From Brachynemurus nebulosus (taxonomy: Eukaryota > Arthropoda > Insecta > Neuroptera > Myrmeleontidae): a DNA stretch of 64,000 nt. Below, piece after piece: positions 1 to 12,207 of the stretch. A program made the translations under genes and the position numbers. The notes under the pieces were generated by a model. It saw only the letters and a program-made list of their open reading frames with translations, was not told where the DNA came from and did not search any database. Where the stretch lies: assembly GCA_035578155.1 (NCBI GenBank), contig JAPWDM010000005.1, positions 51,838,454 to 51,902,453 on the forward strand. The letters run 5' to 3'. How positions within the stretch are numbered: position 1 is the stretch's first letter; the number at the start of each line of letters is the position of its first letter.

Positions 1-333
1 TCTGCATAATTTGAATATGTACAGATTATTTCCAGTTATGTTAAATATACACTCAAAAGCAAATTGTGAGCAAAACTAATTTTAACTGATTATTCTCATT
101 TTTTAATTTTATATTACAATAAATTGGTCTATATAAACAGAAGTGGGATTCTATAAAAATTCAAATAATAACTGGTTTTAGGCTAAGTATTACAAAGGAC
201 AAATAAATCAACGAGTAGGTAACTATTCTACGAATAAAAATAGCTGTGTACTAAATTTTGATTCAGTATTATTAAACTATCACATGACTAAATTAGTGAG
301 TGATCCATTAACCTATAATATGTTGCAAGTATG

Positions 334-437
<104 letters not shown>

Positions 438-902
438 GTATTGCAACGTGATAAATATATATAATATTTGTAAAAATCTTTCAGAATTGTCAAATTAATC
501 TCTCAATAGAATTTAGTCGGTAGATTTTCTGTCAACTAAAATTTAGTTCCTTACTTAATTTATTTCAGTTTTATAACACTGACTTAATGGCTAAACCACC
601 ATGTTATACTAGACATGTCTTATAAACACAAAGGGTTAATGATTAATACTAAGCTCATGTACACAACGTCATATTTGCAAATTCCACCTTCACCATAATT
701 ATATTATTTATTTTGTATAGGATGTTAATACGAAAGTTATTGAGTAATACACTCTCAAAGATCCTTTTTTTGTTCAGAAATTAAAAATTTCCTAATTTAT
801 TTACTTTTATCTTATTTAAGTATTTATTTTTTTTAATCAAAAAGTATATTTTTGTTTTAAATAAAACAATATTTGCCAGAAAACTTTGCTTGTCTAAAGT
901 TA

Positions 903-1141
903 GCTAACGGAGCTTACACGGTTACAAACCAGAAGGTTCGCATTCAAAAAATTAACGTGCATTAGTTAGTAAGACAACAATTTCTAACATGGTGACTGAT
1001 TGTTTTTATTCCATAATCTTTAAATGTGGAGTACTTTAGTATTCAGTATTTATACCGTGACAAACCATGAAAAAATATTTAACATGCATTAAATTTTTTA
1101 ATTAGAGCCCTCTGGTTTGTAACGGTGCAAGCTCCGTTAGC
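903..1141. mobile_element. TA-flanked MITE with GCTAACGGAGCTT termini
   Basis: The left end reads GCTAACGGAGCTTACACGG and the right end carries the same sequence inverted (GCTAACGGAGCTTGCACCG). The match runs on through TTACAAACCAGA, giving about 35 bp of inverted repeat. Both sides are bordered by TA, as expected for a Tc1/mariner-type target duplication. At 239 bp with no open frame, this is a non-autonomous element. A second, more internal pair (ATTAACGTGCATTA / TTAACATGCATTAA) lies next to the termini. Superfamily assignment rests only on the TA. Confidence 0.75.
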
Positions 1142-1143
1142 TA

Positions 1144-2465
1144 ACGTTAGGCTAACAAAATTTTATTTCTCTTTGCAAAAAATATTTTGTTTAACCACTT
1201 GAATCGTAAGTTCGTGTTTACATAACAGGTGACTTCACCATTTAATATTTACCCTTCTGATTTTATTAGTAAACGTATAAAAATATGTAATGCTTTATGT
1301 TTACTAAAATTAAAACTGATCGGTTTTGTATACATTTTGAAAACAGTATGCAGAGAATAATTTGATAGAATGTTTTTGCCTTTTGGACGGTGTGATGAGA
1401 ATTTGAACTGATTTATTAATTTAAAAATTAATAATACTATTACGGGAGGCTTTTTTGTAGATTATTAAAATGTGATTCGTTACATTTGACTGTAACAATT
1501 AAATTGTTTTTTTGTTTCTTTTTTTTTCTTTTTTTTACGATTGTAATTGTACCCATATGTTTTTTATTCGATTTTCTTTTACACTACTTAATTATTTTTA
1601 GGTTTGATTTTTTATTTAAATCTAAGGGTAATTATACACAAGCACGGATTCACCTCTTTTTGGCTTTAAAGAAAAGTAAATAAAAACACTTTACAAAATA
1701 CCACTTTTATTTACTAATTAAATATGGAATACCATAAAGTAACGCTCAAATCTATTAAGTTTTTAAAGAAAAGACTAATGCTAAAATAAAAAATACTACA
1801 ATTCGATATTAATACTAGAAAACTGTCGTCAAATTTAAAAAAAGTAAGTGTAATTTTTTTTATATCCGTGTGGCCAAAACATACGCCGTCGCCTTTCTTT
1901 ATTTCGAAGCATTAGTGTAAGTATTTTGCTGAGCTATAGGGTTATGTAAAATTAATTTCAATGTAATAAACAAGAATTTCGAAATTAAATACCGAATGGA
2001 CCACAAGCAATTTGTGTATAAATCCCACAAATAGATATCATAAACAAATATATGCCTGTCATACATAACCTATTTAATAATATTTAATAATTAATTTGCC
2101 CTTAAAACATTTGTAACCAAATTATGTATGTACAAGGCAAACTGATATTTAGACAATATATTTGGTCTTTGACACTTATGCAGAATATTCGAAACTTTTT
2201 CTTTTCCTGATAGGTAATTCATTAAAAAATATTCATTGTTCTTATTTTTAGGTAGCACCATATTGATTATTTGATTCTTAAGGGTTTATACGTAAAGTTT
2301 AATATTAATATCTGCATGAAATGATTTGTGCTCCTAAACTCTATCACTGTTATGTACAAATCCTTTTACAGCAACAGTTAAAAGGTTTAAAATACTTAAA
2401 ATATTCTCTTAAAATCTTAAGCAATTTATAAAAATCGGAAGAAATAATCCTAAATATACGAGGTA
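1144..2465. other. AT-rich non-genic stretch with one dispersed repeat
   Basis: I see no gene. The stretch at 1722-1747 contains GGAATACCATAAAGTAACGC, and the same ~26 bases recur at 22472-22497, with a decayed version near 39131. This is therefore the end of some dispersed repeat family. The rest is homopolymer-rich DNA. Confidence 0.6.
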
Positions 2466-2467
2466 TA

Positions 2468-3321
2468 CGAGGTGTGTTCAAAAAGTAAGGTGACTTTTCA
2501 AATTTCTCGGGCGACGTACATTCGTTTTTCGATTTTTTTATTTTGTTGCGTTAGTACACTCGTCCCAAACATATGTTCACAGTTTCAGCTATATAGCATT
2601 CTTTACTCATTTGTGAGAGGCATAAAGGTTAGAAGTGTTTGGTGTGCTCGGCGATTTTTTGCTGTCGCAAGAAATGGATCAAAGGATTTGCATCAAATTT
2701 TGTGTGAAAAATGGAATTAAGTGCTTCAAAATACTCGAGATGTTAACAGTGGTATACGGTGAATCTACTCTGAGTACCAAAAAAAAAAAAATGTTTATAA
2801 GTATTACAAGCTCTTCCAAGAAGGCCGAGAAGATGTCAATGACGAACCTCGCTCTGGACACCCTAGCACGTCAAGAACTGATGAAAACGTTGAAAAAGTG
2901 AAGAAAATGGTATTGGGAAATCGTCGAATCACCATTAGAGAAGTTTTTGAGTATTAACTTGAAGTCATACACCGTTTGCGAGAAGCGATATGAAAAAAAA
3001 CGTCCGGAATTTTGGGAAAACAATTCATGGCTTTTTCATTACGATAAGCACTTGCTCACTTATCGTTGCTTGTGCGTGGTTTTTTACCCAAAAACAACAC
3101 CATGATCATGCCTCAGCTACCATATTCACCAGATTTAGCCACCTGCGACTCTTTTCTATTCCCAAAACTGACAAAAACCATGAAAGGATTAGAAAATGTG
3201 TTGGCACAAGTGTATTGTATCTTAGGGGGATTACTTTAAAGGGAACAACATGAATATTGATGAATAAATAAAAGGTCTTTGATAAAAACATAAAGCCACC
3301 TTACTTTTTGAACACACCTCG
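2468..3321 (+). mobile_element. Defective mariner transposon
   Basis: Near-perfect terminal inverted repeats (CGAGGTGTGTTCAAAAAGTA at the left, the same inverted at the right, extending through AGGTG) are bordered by TA on both sides. At 854 bp it is shorter than a full mariner, usually about 1.3 kb, because the middle of the transposase gene is missing. Terminal repeats are still well matched while the gene is broken, so the element could only move with transposase supplied elsewhere. Confidence 0.93.
2674..3252 (+). pseudogene. Mariner transposase, frameshifted and internally deleted
   Basis: Mariner transposase cuts and joins DNA at TA sites using an N-terminal helix-turn-helix DNA-binding region and a D,D34D catalytic core. 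Here the ATG at 2674 opens MDQRICIKFCVKNG, the typical mariner start. An A-run near 2779 then shifts the frame. The next segment continues as FQEGREDVNDEPRSGHPSTS and RRITIREV up to a stop at 2955. After a large gap, the C-terminal half reappears near 2990-3230: FWENNSW, a decayed catalytic HxD region, QLPYSPDLATCDSF-like (third Asp) and PKLTKTMKGLENV, again across frameshifts. The first catalytic Asp region between these parts is lost. It cannot make active enzyme. Assignment to mariner is secure; the subfamily is not. Confidence 0.9.
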
Positions 3322-3901
3322 TATAAATATATAAATTTGATTTGAACTTTTAATTTTTAATCCGCCTTAGCGAAGTCTACCCAGTTTGCTGTCAGCTACG
3401 AAACTTCAGAAACTGTTAAGAAACTGTCACAAATTCGGTTTGAATCAGTGTTTCACCATAATTTACAAAAGATATCGACTAATGGTGGGAGCGCTGAAAA
3501 TTGCATGTTACTAAAAACGTCATATACACTCAAAGTATTAAAAATCCTTTATAAATAACAATTTATTTGAAAACTAATTCCGCCATTTGTTAGCCTTTTA
3601 CATCTATGGATTTCATATAATTTACAATATCGTATTAAAAAATATCGATAAATATATTTTTTTTTTGTTGGAAAAATAAAGAAACATAGGTATTACCTAT
3701 TGTTGATAATTTCAACTTTACCTAATAAATCATACAATATGAAACATTTTTTTAATGGAATTTTCGCGTTCGCCACACACCGTATTTACACCCATTGACA
3801 CCCAACGACATCCATATATTGGTAGTAAAATTAATTTATTTTCGTATATAACAATTTTACAACTAATGTGTGATTATTTTCATTAAAACTTACATGAGAC
3901 A
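3322..3901. other. Non-genic AT-rich spacer
   Basis: No coding or repeat structure recognised between the mariner and the Tc1-like element. Confidence 0.5.
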
Positions 3902-3903
3902 TA

Positions 3904-4808
3904 CAGTATCTCACAAAAGTGTTTAGACAAAAGTTTCTTTAAAGAAACTTAAAAAATTTATTTAGTTTTTTACGAGATCTTTTGTACAAAAGAAAATAGA
4001 AATAAGGGAAATAAATTCTTCAAAATCTGTACTATCATTAGCAAAAATTACAGCAATTACAGCAATTCGAGGCCCTGAAACCATTCGAAAACAAAATTTG
4101 CTGCACAGTGTCAAACATGATCATACGTCTATCATGGGGTAGGGGTGTATAGTTGTTGTAAATTTTGATTTTTTGAATCAAATTAAGGATAAATATATTT
4201 ATCGGAATATTTTAAAAAGAACTAGCGTGCAAGCATCAGAAAATTAAATTTATCCGAAAGCTTTCCAAGAACTAATTTGTCAAATGGACAAGGACCCTAA
4301 ACATTCGGCATTGTAGTGAAGCAGTATTTCTTGTATTATGTGCCTCATTTACTTCGTACACCTCCACAGTGACTAGATGTAAACCCTATCGAACATCTAT
4401 GGTCAATATCTAGATGTTCAAATAAGAAAACTTAATATTTCTAATAAACAGGATTTAACTAAAGCATCAAACTGATGAATAAAGTTAATCGCATCAATGC
4501 CCAATCGCTTGCAAGCAATAATAAAAGCAAAGGGATATGTAACGAAATGTCAAAAATAGTTATTATCCTATGTTCCGAACTTGTAATTTTTTGTTTAGTG
4601 TTCTGTCTAAAGACTTTTGTGAGTGCTATAATACATGTCTTAATTTTAGTTTATTTTTTTAAACAGAGTTATAATATTTGCCTTATTTTAATTAGTATGA
4701 TAGTACAGATTTTGAAGAATTTATTTTCCTTATTTCTATTTTCTTTTGTACAAAACATCTCGTAAAAAATTAAATAAAATTTTGTCTAAACACTTTTGTG
4801 AGATACTG
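3904..4808 (+). mobile_element. Defective Tc1-like transposon
   Basis: Perfect inverted termini (CAGTATCTCACAAAAGTGTT and its inverse, continuing through TAGACAAAA, about 29 bp) are bordered by TA on both sides. At 905 bp, it is shorter than an autonomous Tc1 element and retains only the second half of the transposase gene. The intact ends next to a dead gene mark it as an internally deleted copy. Confidence 0.92.
4281..4559 (+). pseudogene. Tc1-like transposase, C-terminal half
   Basis: Reading across frameshifts and stops, three landmarks of Tc1 transposase follow in order. QMDKDPKHSAL is the second catalytic Asp region. LDVNPIEHLW, starting at 4372, contains the catalytic Glu. SMPNRLQAIIKAKGYVTKC, ending at the stop 4557-4559, is the usual C-terminus. 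The DNA-binding paired-type domain and the first catalytic Asp are absent. The open frame starting at 4475 reads the same DNA in a shifted frame and is not the real protein. It belongs to the element at 3904-4808. Confidence 0.88.
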
Positions 4809-4810
4809 TA

Positions 4811-5420
4811 TTTGTCTTTTTCTATCTGCACGAAGTGGTATAATACAAAAGAAAAATAAAAACAATTTTGATACTGCATGTCAAGCGTCATTTGTTTTGT
4901 TGATTGTTAAAGTCATCGTCTGATGAGGTTATTATACAATTCCGTGTTAAAATAATCACTGTGTAATGTATATTTAAAATAATATATCATAATAAATAGA
5001 TACAAAAAAAATATAAACAAAATATAGAAACTGAACAAGCGTATGGCAATAATTTCCTCATCCGAATCATGATCAATGCGAAATATGCTCGTGGGTAGGT
5101 ACCTAATGCTGACTAATATTTGTCAATACGCAAATGAGCGTATGGAACACGGATATGTAGGTATGTGTCCCTACATCCGCTGGTATCTATATTTCTGATA
5201 TATTTATTTTACTATCATATTACTATGTAAGCTATAGGGATAGAGAATATTTGTAAAAAAATGTATTTATAAATATTATTTTTAAAAATATATCTGGATA
5301 ATATTAGTTAAGTACATTAGTGAACAGAAAATGGAACACCATTATGTTTCAATTAATTTATTGACAAACCACACTACCCCCTCTTTCCGATTTGAGTGTA
5401 TATATTCTTATAAAATATAT
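4811..5420. other. Non-genic AT-rich spacer
   Basis: No gene or clear repeat seen between the Tc1-like element and the piggyBac-type MITE. Confidence 0.5.
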
Positions 5421-5424
5421 TTAA

Positions 5425-6347
5425 CCCTAGAATCATACGTTGGTCTACGAGTCAAGTTAATCATACATCGGCGTCGCTTCGACGAATGGACTTTTTAGGG
5501 GGAGTTTTAGAGTTTATTTACAAAAAACATTTTTTTTTACATAACAATACTATAAAAGCGAACAAAATATTTAAAAAAATTGGATTTGGAAAAATTTCTT
5601 AATATAAATATTTATTAATTTTTTTAATCTTTTTATCAAAGCATATTTTCATTATAAAAATTAAAAAATAGATAAATACATCAATTGTATCATAAAACAT
5701 GTGTTTCAAATAATTAATTTATGAACTACTATGAGTCCGTGGACATGTGTGACTTTACAGAATGTGAAATTTCTGAGTCATAAATATTCCTATAGATATG
5801 TAGTTATTTCCCCATTAGGCACATTTGTAAATTTTCTAAAATTTGTTAGTAATTTTTCGAATAAGATCTCAAAAAATAATAAAAATTAAAATATTTTCCA
5901 CAAAATAAATTGTTAATCTTTTATTAAGTCACTTAAAACGAATTCTTTAGTTTTCGATTCAATATATTAAAACTTCAGTATTATGTCGTCTCTATAAGTC
6001 AAACAGCTGTAATCATCTTTCACATTATCATAATCATTGAATAAATTAATTATAACATGCATATCTTTAATAAATTTTAGAAAAATTAGGAAAACTTTTA
6101 TATGTGAAGTACAAAATCTTTAAAAAAAAACATCGCGTAATCATACATCGATGTCCTTTTGACGGACACTATTTCAATACAAACAAAACAATAATGACTA
6201 TAAACAAAATAAATACGTCTTATGTGTTATAATAACAAATAAATTAGATAACAGAAATCTCACAGCAAGCAGGTACCGACAAGTTGTAGTATTGGAGCAG
6301 GTAGAGAAGTTCGTTCGTCGTTTTGATGTGTACGTATGATTCTAGGG
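5425..6347. mobile_element. piggyBac-type MITE, copy 1
   Basis: The 16-bp terminal repeats CCCTAGAATCATACGT are inverted and bordered on each side by TTAA, the piggyBac target duplication; the CCCTAGAA start also fits piggyBac. At 923 bp there is no transposase frame. Inside, a direct repeat AATCATACATCG occurs near both ends (about 5460 and 6137), a possible transposase-binding site. The second copy at 13772-18323 is inverted relative to this one and split by an insertion. Confidence 0.93.
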
Positions 6348-6729
6348 TTAACGATTTTTTGTAACTAGAATTCGAAAACTTAGTTTGACGTGAAAACTTT
6401 TCATAAATTTTATCTGAATAGACATGATTTACAAATCCATATGTACCTACATAATATTATGATACTGTTATTGATAGCAGTGATAGCATCACATTCAGAT
6501 ACGCAAATATGGATGCAATAGTAATATCTACCTCGTGAAGGTAACAAATCAATTGATCCAATTCATTTTGTTCCTATTCATTTATCCCATGTGTGTGTAG
6601 GTTGTCCATTATTTGAACTTACCACGTCCAAATGTGTCGATGTTCAATTTTTTTTATCTATGTGAACAAATCTATCCAATTGATATTATCATTCATAGAT
6701 GTAAGTAGGTATGTAGGGTGGAATTTGAG

Positions 6730-7723
6730 AGTGCAATTTGAATTTTAAGACTGGACACTGCCAGAACAGTGGTCGAAAAATGGTGAAAGCGTCGGGAATC
6801 ACGATCCTAAAGGAGTAAACCATCCCAAAGAAAAGTACCCCTGTTGCAACATCTGTATAACATAGTGAATTTTCAAAGGCTGGACATTGGCGGATTTCAC
6901 ATAAGAACCTGTATCCTTCTAAAGTAGTTTTGCTCTCCAGTAGTCAACAAATTTTCAAAGTGTAGTTATTTTATGGCGCTTTTGGGTCCCCACGACCCTA
7001 TCGGGTCTCATTTAACTTTTAAAGCAACTTAAATTTTTAACGGTGAAAACATTTTCATAATCGGTTGGGTAGTTAATTTTTGGCGCTTTTGGACCTCTAG
7101 GACTCTGGTGTACCTCATATAAGATAAGCTATATCCATCTAAAATAGTTCTATAATAGTGAACAAATTTTCAAACACAGTGATGACTCGTTTTTAAAATG
7201 TTAGTTAATTTTTATTTTGAAAAATGAAACAGATTTAAATATTGTTATTTTAATAAAAGAAAAAACGACAAAGCATTTATCGTAAAGAAATTTAGCAATT
7301 TTCTTAATTTTTTTCAAAAACTAGCTTACTTAAAAGAATGGGTCAAGAGCTTTGTAAATATTTACGCTTTTCCGATGGTTTAAAAAAATTAAAAAAAAAT
7401 TTGAATTTTTGTAAGAATCCACCAAATATGGGTGAAATGACCAAAATTTTGGCTTCTAAAAATCGGTTGTGTTTGGATAAATATACAAATTTATATATTT
7501 AAAATACCCAAATCTTTGAATGAGTTTTCCAGCCTGGAACCTCGAAAAAAAATGAGCTTATTGAAAAAATTTACCAAAAGTTTTATTTTTTACATCAAGG
7601 CAAAGAGGAGAAAGAAATCATCTAAAAATTTGAACCATTACCCTATGTAACCGGGTTTTCGGGAAAAATGAATTTTTGTAAACAAAAATTCACTCTGTTG
7701 TTCAGAATGCTACGACAGGGGTA
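6730..7723 (-). mobile_element. Degenerate (TA)n/120-bp-repeat family copy (3' end preserved)
   Basis: The right border CTACGACAGGGGTA matches the ends of the copies at 18080, 46715 and 58666. Roughly 6880-7190 carries at least two diverged units of the 120-bp repeat found at 16.5-17.5 kb, here in reverse orientation relative to the array. Shared pieces include GCGCTTTTGG followed by a GGACC-type block, TCTAAAATAGTT and GTGAACAAATTTTCAAA. The left border is not clear. Confidence 0.55.
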
Positions 7724-7824
7724 TTTTAATTATTTATTTAGATAAAGAAACCTTTTTTTCTCGCCATTGCAGCTGCATAAGTATATTTGTTTTTATTTAA
7801 TTATTTCTTATACGTATTCATATA

Positions 7825-7978
7825 CACTTTTGACTCTTAAGCAAAATCAAAATTGAAATAGAATCATATGCCTTACTCTTTTTACGTAATATATGCGAAT
7901 TTTTTTTTATCTAAAACGGGTAAGATATATGATTCTATTTCAATCTCTTTTATTGTTGCTTACAACGACCCAAAAGTG
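7825..7978. mobile_element. Small TA-flanked MITE
   Basis: Inverted ends (CACTTTTGACTC / CACTTTTGGGTC) are bordered by TA. A longer inner inverted pair, ATTGAAATAGAATCATAT, near 7851 and 7945 makes most of the 154 bp self-complementary. No coding capacity. Confidence 0.7.
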
Positions 7979-7980
7979 TA

Positions 7981-8549
7981 TTTATTCCTTTTAAATTTTC
8001 TCTGAGGTACACGGATTGAATAAAAGATTTTCGTGGACAGAAGGTACAGGCTAACCGTTGATGTAATGCAGGTATCATTTATCATACTGCATCACTTACT
8101 CAGAAAATTAGTTTTTCTCACTTCTGAATATTGTACAAATACAAATAACTATCATAATAGTTTATATTTTATAATAACAAAACTACACATTGCACATTCA
8201 TACAGATATGTATGAATCACCTAACAAAAATATTTTTTCACTTAAAATTGTTACAACACTGTAACACTCCGTGCGCTGACAGTCAGTGTAACAAAACTAT
8301 TTTGCAGTTATATAATCCATTTTACTGTAACTACATTTTGTTGTTCTGTCATTCTCTTATAACATAACATTACAATTTTTCTATTTCAGTTTCATATCAT
8401 ATTACAATTATATGTTATACTGTATAGAATAGAGTGTATAGGAACATTTTCTATGGTTAATATCAGACAGTTTCTGGCTACAAAGGTCATATAAATTGTG
8501 GGAGAAATATAATCAAACACATCGCCTTGATTCTCGTCAAAATTTTAGA
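7981..8549. other. Non-genic AT-rich spacer
   Basis: I see no supported gene; a 60-codon frame here resembles nothing I know. Confidence 0.45.
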
Positions 8550-8557
8550 TCATGAAA

Positions 8558-8720
8558 CAGTGGCGTAGCGAACATAAGTGGCGCCCGGGGCACTACACTT
8601 TATTGGCGCCGTCTTTCCCCCCAGAAACACATAAAGTAATTTTTAGTACATTTGACGCCCCTTTGCGAGTGGCGCACGGGATATGATAGATCCCCTAGCA
8701 CCCTCCTCACTCCGCTGTTG
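8558..8720. mobile_element. hAT-type MITE with perfect 8-bp target duplication
   Basis: The element starts CAGTGGCGTAGCGAAC and ends TCACTCCGCTGTTG. It is bordered on both sides by the identical octamer TCATGAAA (8550-8557 and 8721-8728). An 8-bp duplication with CAG-type ends is diagnostic of the hAT superfamily. At 163 bp it is GC-richer than the surroundings and has no frame. Confidence 0.92.
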
Positions 8721-8728
8721 TCATGAAA

Positions 8729-9198
8729 TAAGTTTTGTCAAAAGTTTAGCTTCTGTTTGGTGGAGGGAAACCAAAGGAGGGATTTCAATAAGGCCCTTTA
8801 TCGGTCCTCCTGAATGAAATTTTTTAAAGTTTATGATAGAGTTCATTTTTATGTTCATATTTAATGCTCTTGAAGGACTAAATAGTTGGGTATTGATTAA
8901 ACATGTATATAATATATCTTTTTGTAATTAATGAAAAAAACTGGTTTTGACCGCTTCATGAAATGTCGTCTCAATATCGCCCACCAATAGTGGTCAAAAT
9001 ATCGCCCTGTACGATATTAGGCTATTATTTCTGTCACAATGTTAGACATGGTTTATGAACAAAAAAATCACATTTGGTACAAAATAATATTGTTTATTCT
9101 TAAGTAGAACAAAATTTCATAGAATTACATTAATACTTATATGTTTAATCATAAGTAAATTAGACTTAAAATTTTGTAGTTTTACTTATATTACGTTC
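8729..9198. other. Non-genic stretch, probable 3' flank of the zinc-finger remnant
   Basis: On the minus strand this lies downstream of the transposase-like remnant. The segment 8955-9015 (TATCGCCC twice) could be a terminal region of the same element, but I found no partner end. Confidence 0.35.
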
Positions 9199-9440
9199 TT
9201 AATTAATAAATGTTTTGTAATCTTCCGTTCCCGAACATTGTTTGCGAAACCAAATGCGGCACTTTGTACAAATGATCCACTTCTCGCCCTTTTGTCTGTT
9301 AAATATGACTAACCACAATAGGGACATTCACAATCATTCTCGCTGTCGTCTTCATCTGTGGAAACTGTAAGAGAGTCAGCTACATGGTCGTCACTTGAAC
9401 TAGATCCAAAACAGCTAAACGCATCGAAAAGTGAAACAAA
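9199..9440 (-). pseudogene. pogo/Tigger-like transposase C-terminal PHD-type zinc finger remnant
   Basis: On the minus strand an acidic serine-rich stretch (SSSSDDHVADSLTVSTDEDD) leads into DCECPYCG. After a one-base frameshift it continues FNRQKGEKWIICTKCRIWFR, then KQCSGTEDYKTFIN and a stop at 9199-9201. The CxxC...W.xCxxCxxWxxxxC spacing is that of the PHD-like zinc finger found at the C-terminus of many pogo/Tigger-type transposases. The acidic linker before it also fits. Upstream on the minus strand the frame is closed and no DDE core is visible. A host PHD-finger exon is the alternative. The plus-strand frame 9358-9549 is its shadow. Confidence 0.6.
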
Positions 9441-9616
9441 ATTTGTAGAGAGCTTTATGCTCTATAACGTTTATAAAAAATACAAAAACGATTTAAGGCA
9501 AAAGAAGCGAGATATTTCCACAAAACGATCTTTGACCTTCAATATTTAAGGACGCTCACACGTGACCTTATAAGACTTTCCCTGTTCATAGGCCAAGCGG
9601 GTACCAAACTCTGTTA

Positions 9617-10074
9617 AAGACGGTTCTACACGATGCTACGAACACCTTCCAACATTGGACGTTCGATGGTTCATCGCATCGTGTGGCCGTTGTTCGAACC
9701 TACGAGTGTCCAATGTCGAGCGTCAAACATTCGCATTTGGCCATGTCCCGCTCGATGTCGGTATTCTTGCACCGAGTCAAAGGGATGCTTCGAACTTTTG
9801 AAGGTCAATGTTGGTTGCGTTGGTTGGTTCGACTCAGCAGCTGCACGACTCGTTCATGTGAAGAGAAACAACATCAGTGTATAACATTAGAGATAACATC
9901 AGACAGATAACAGGCTCGTCCACTGAGTACCAACACATCATCATTCGTATTGGATCAAACATTCGATTCACCGTGTAGCAGATACATTCGTCGCACCAAC
10001 TATCGAACTTAATTGCCTCAAACGTTCGATCGAACGTTGGAAGGAACGTTCGTAGCATCGTGTAGAACCCGTTT
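9617..10074. mobile_element. TA-flanked MITE with TTCTACACGATGCTACGAAC termini
   Basis: The left end AAGACGGTTCTACACGATGC and the inverted right end AAAACGGGTTCTACACGATG match for over 40 bp, allowing small gaps, and are bordered by TA. Inside, AACGTTCGATCGAACGTT is itself a palindrome. At 458 bp it is less AT-rich than its surroundings. The open frames here (both strands) are products of the repeat, not genes. Confidence 0.82.
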
Positions 10075-10076
10075 TA

Positions 10077-10681
10077 GATCTCTGTGTCTTTAGTAGTTTG
10101 AAACTCATTGTAAACGTACATTGAGCTAGGTATTCTCTACAAGTATTTAGAAGTTAATATCCATTTTCGGAAATGTTATGTGTTGGACGGTGTTGCGTTG
10201 TAGCGATGTAGGTATATGTGCAAACTATTTAAATTGTTCAAAATTATAACAATTGTTTTTAAACTTTTAAATTCAATAGAACAGTTCTGTTCCATTTCTC
10301 TGTATATGTATACGAGTGTGTGTATGTATGTTCCTATTGTTGTATTTTGTATATTATGATTTTTAAATATTATATTTTATAATAATATAAGGTGTGTACA
10401 CACTCTGTTAAAAATAAATTGGTACTAACTAATTGGTAATACCTAATAATAGTACTGGGTAAAGTGGAGTATAAAAAATTTAATAGATAATAACAAAAAA
10501 CTTATTTTTGATTATATATTTCGGAATTCACAAGAATCCAAATCGAAATGGTGCTATTGAAGTATTGAGTACGGTAGTGAAGAACTGGAAATTGTTCACA
10601 ACTACAGTGTACTTATTTATAATATGTCGTCATACATGTAAACAAATACCTGAATATACGCCTCAATATGTGTTTAAGATT
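10077..10681. other. Non-genic AT-rich spacer
   Basis: No supported gene or repeat. Confidence 0.45.
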
Positions 10682-10683
10682 TA

Positions 10684-12207
10684 CAGTGGAGCTTCACTAA
10701 AGTTAAGAAAAATTTGGTAAACTTTAGTGAAACTTAACTTTAGTGAAGTAGATTGAGTTCAGTGGCGGTCATTTAATATATGATCGGAAATAAATAATAA
10801 TTTAAGTCAAGAGCAAACTATTTAATAATTTGGATTCCAGTGATTAACTGGATTTTATACTAATGTATAAATTTCATTAAAAATATTGCTGTTATAGAAA
10901 GTTCTTCAATTTAGATATTTCTGCTATAGAAATTGTTTTTTTTTGTCCCTTGAACGGACAATTGACAAGTGTCGTATCAATTTTTCAATCCATGTAAGCA
11001 GCTACGATTTGATTTAGATTCACCAAATTCTCCGAATTGGTTATAACTTATTAAGTACCTACCTGGTATTCAAGTATTCAAGTATTTTGGTATTTTTTAT
11101 TTAAATTTATTAATTTATTATATTCAGTGAATAACTGAATGAGTAAGTAGTCTTCAATCAGATCACTCGCTTTGTATATATCTGAAAAAATTTTTAAAAA
11201 TTTTAGAATTCAACATGCTAAAATTCTTTTTGCGTAGAGAAATATTTTTATTAACACTTTCTTTCAGTCCCATGGCTTCGGCATCCGAAACCAAACAAAA
11301 CATCCCCAGAGGCCGACCGCGATCAATGATTAATTGATTAGTTGGTTACGCATTATGTGTGTGATGTTTATCATCATTCATCACACGGATGTGTTCCTGC
11401 TTCCAAAATACAACATACCATTACCAAAACATACTACTCTTTTGGTTTCTATGCATAAAAATTTCAAGATAAACAAAAAATACATAAAAAATATAATTTA
11501 TGTTTTTAAATAAAATTGATTTGAATGTCAGTGTATATGTATGTAGTATGTACGAATGTTTACAGTTTTATGACACATACATGTTGAACTTTGTTGAATC
11601 TATTCAGTGTTTGAATCATTTTATGTATTTGTTTGTATAAAGTTTTTTTTTTTTTAAATATTACCGGCTTCCGGGGAAGTTTACTATGAAAGTGCTCGGG
11701 CCTCATAGTGTTAAAAAACACAACTGATTTGGCTACGTTTTTATGTTTTAAGACATTATAATTTATGGCTTTATAGTTCAGCTCATAACCAATTTTAGTT
11801 ATGTCATGAGAAATATGTAACTAATATTATTTCGCTTTGTTTTTGTTATATTGTTCGATTTTTCACTTTGAATAAACATAATTAGTAACATTTATGAACT
11901 TCAAATTACAAACGGAATTTCAAGTTACAAACATTTATGAACTTCAATTTACAACAGAGAAAAGTTTAAATTTGAATATTCTTATGACATCCAAACCAAT
12001 TTCTCTTAAATCATACTATATGAGTATATGCAATTGTTTTTTTTTACTACGCATATAGCTTTTATAGAATTTATAACTTTGTCTTAAAATTAATGTATAA
12101 TGTAATAATATTGTTTCTTTCTATTTCTATAAAATCCTCTTAACTTTAGTTAGAAAAAAGTGACGTCACTTAACAAAACTGATGTTAACTTAACTGAAGC
12201 TCTACTG
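10684..12207. mobile_element. pogo-like TA-flanked DNA element
   Basis: The left end is CAGTGGAGCTTCACTAAAGT; the inverted right end is CAGTAGAGCTTCAGTTAAGT. Both are bordered by TA, the pattern of pogo/Tigger termini. Within the first 70 bp the end sequence is repeated in both orientations (ACTTTAGTGAA). No transposase frame survives in the 1524 bp, so it is either decayed or non-autonomous. Segments near 11664 are GC-richer and could be a later insertion. Confidence 0.65.

Noticed and set aside
2990..3253. Plus-strand 87-codon frame in the mariner element
   Set aside because: It reads mostly the wrong frame of the decayed mariner C-terminus. The real protein text lies across shifted frames.
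4475..4765. 96-codon plus frame in the Tc1-like element
   Set aside because: The Tc1 C-terminus is in another frame (SMPNRLQAIIKAKG); this frame is incidental.
9633..10058. Overlapping 74-83-codon frames on both strands
   Set aside because: They lie within the inverted-repeat MITE 9617-10074 and follow its palindromic structure.
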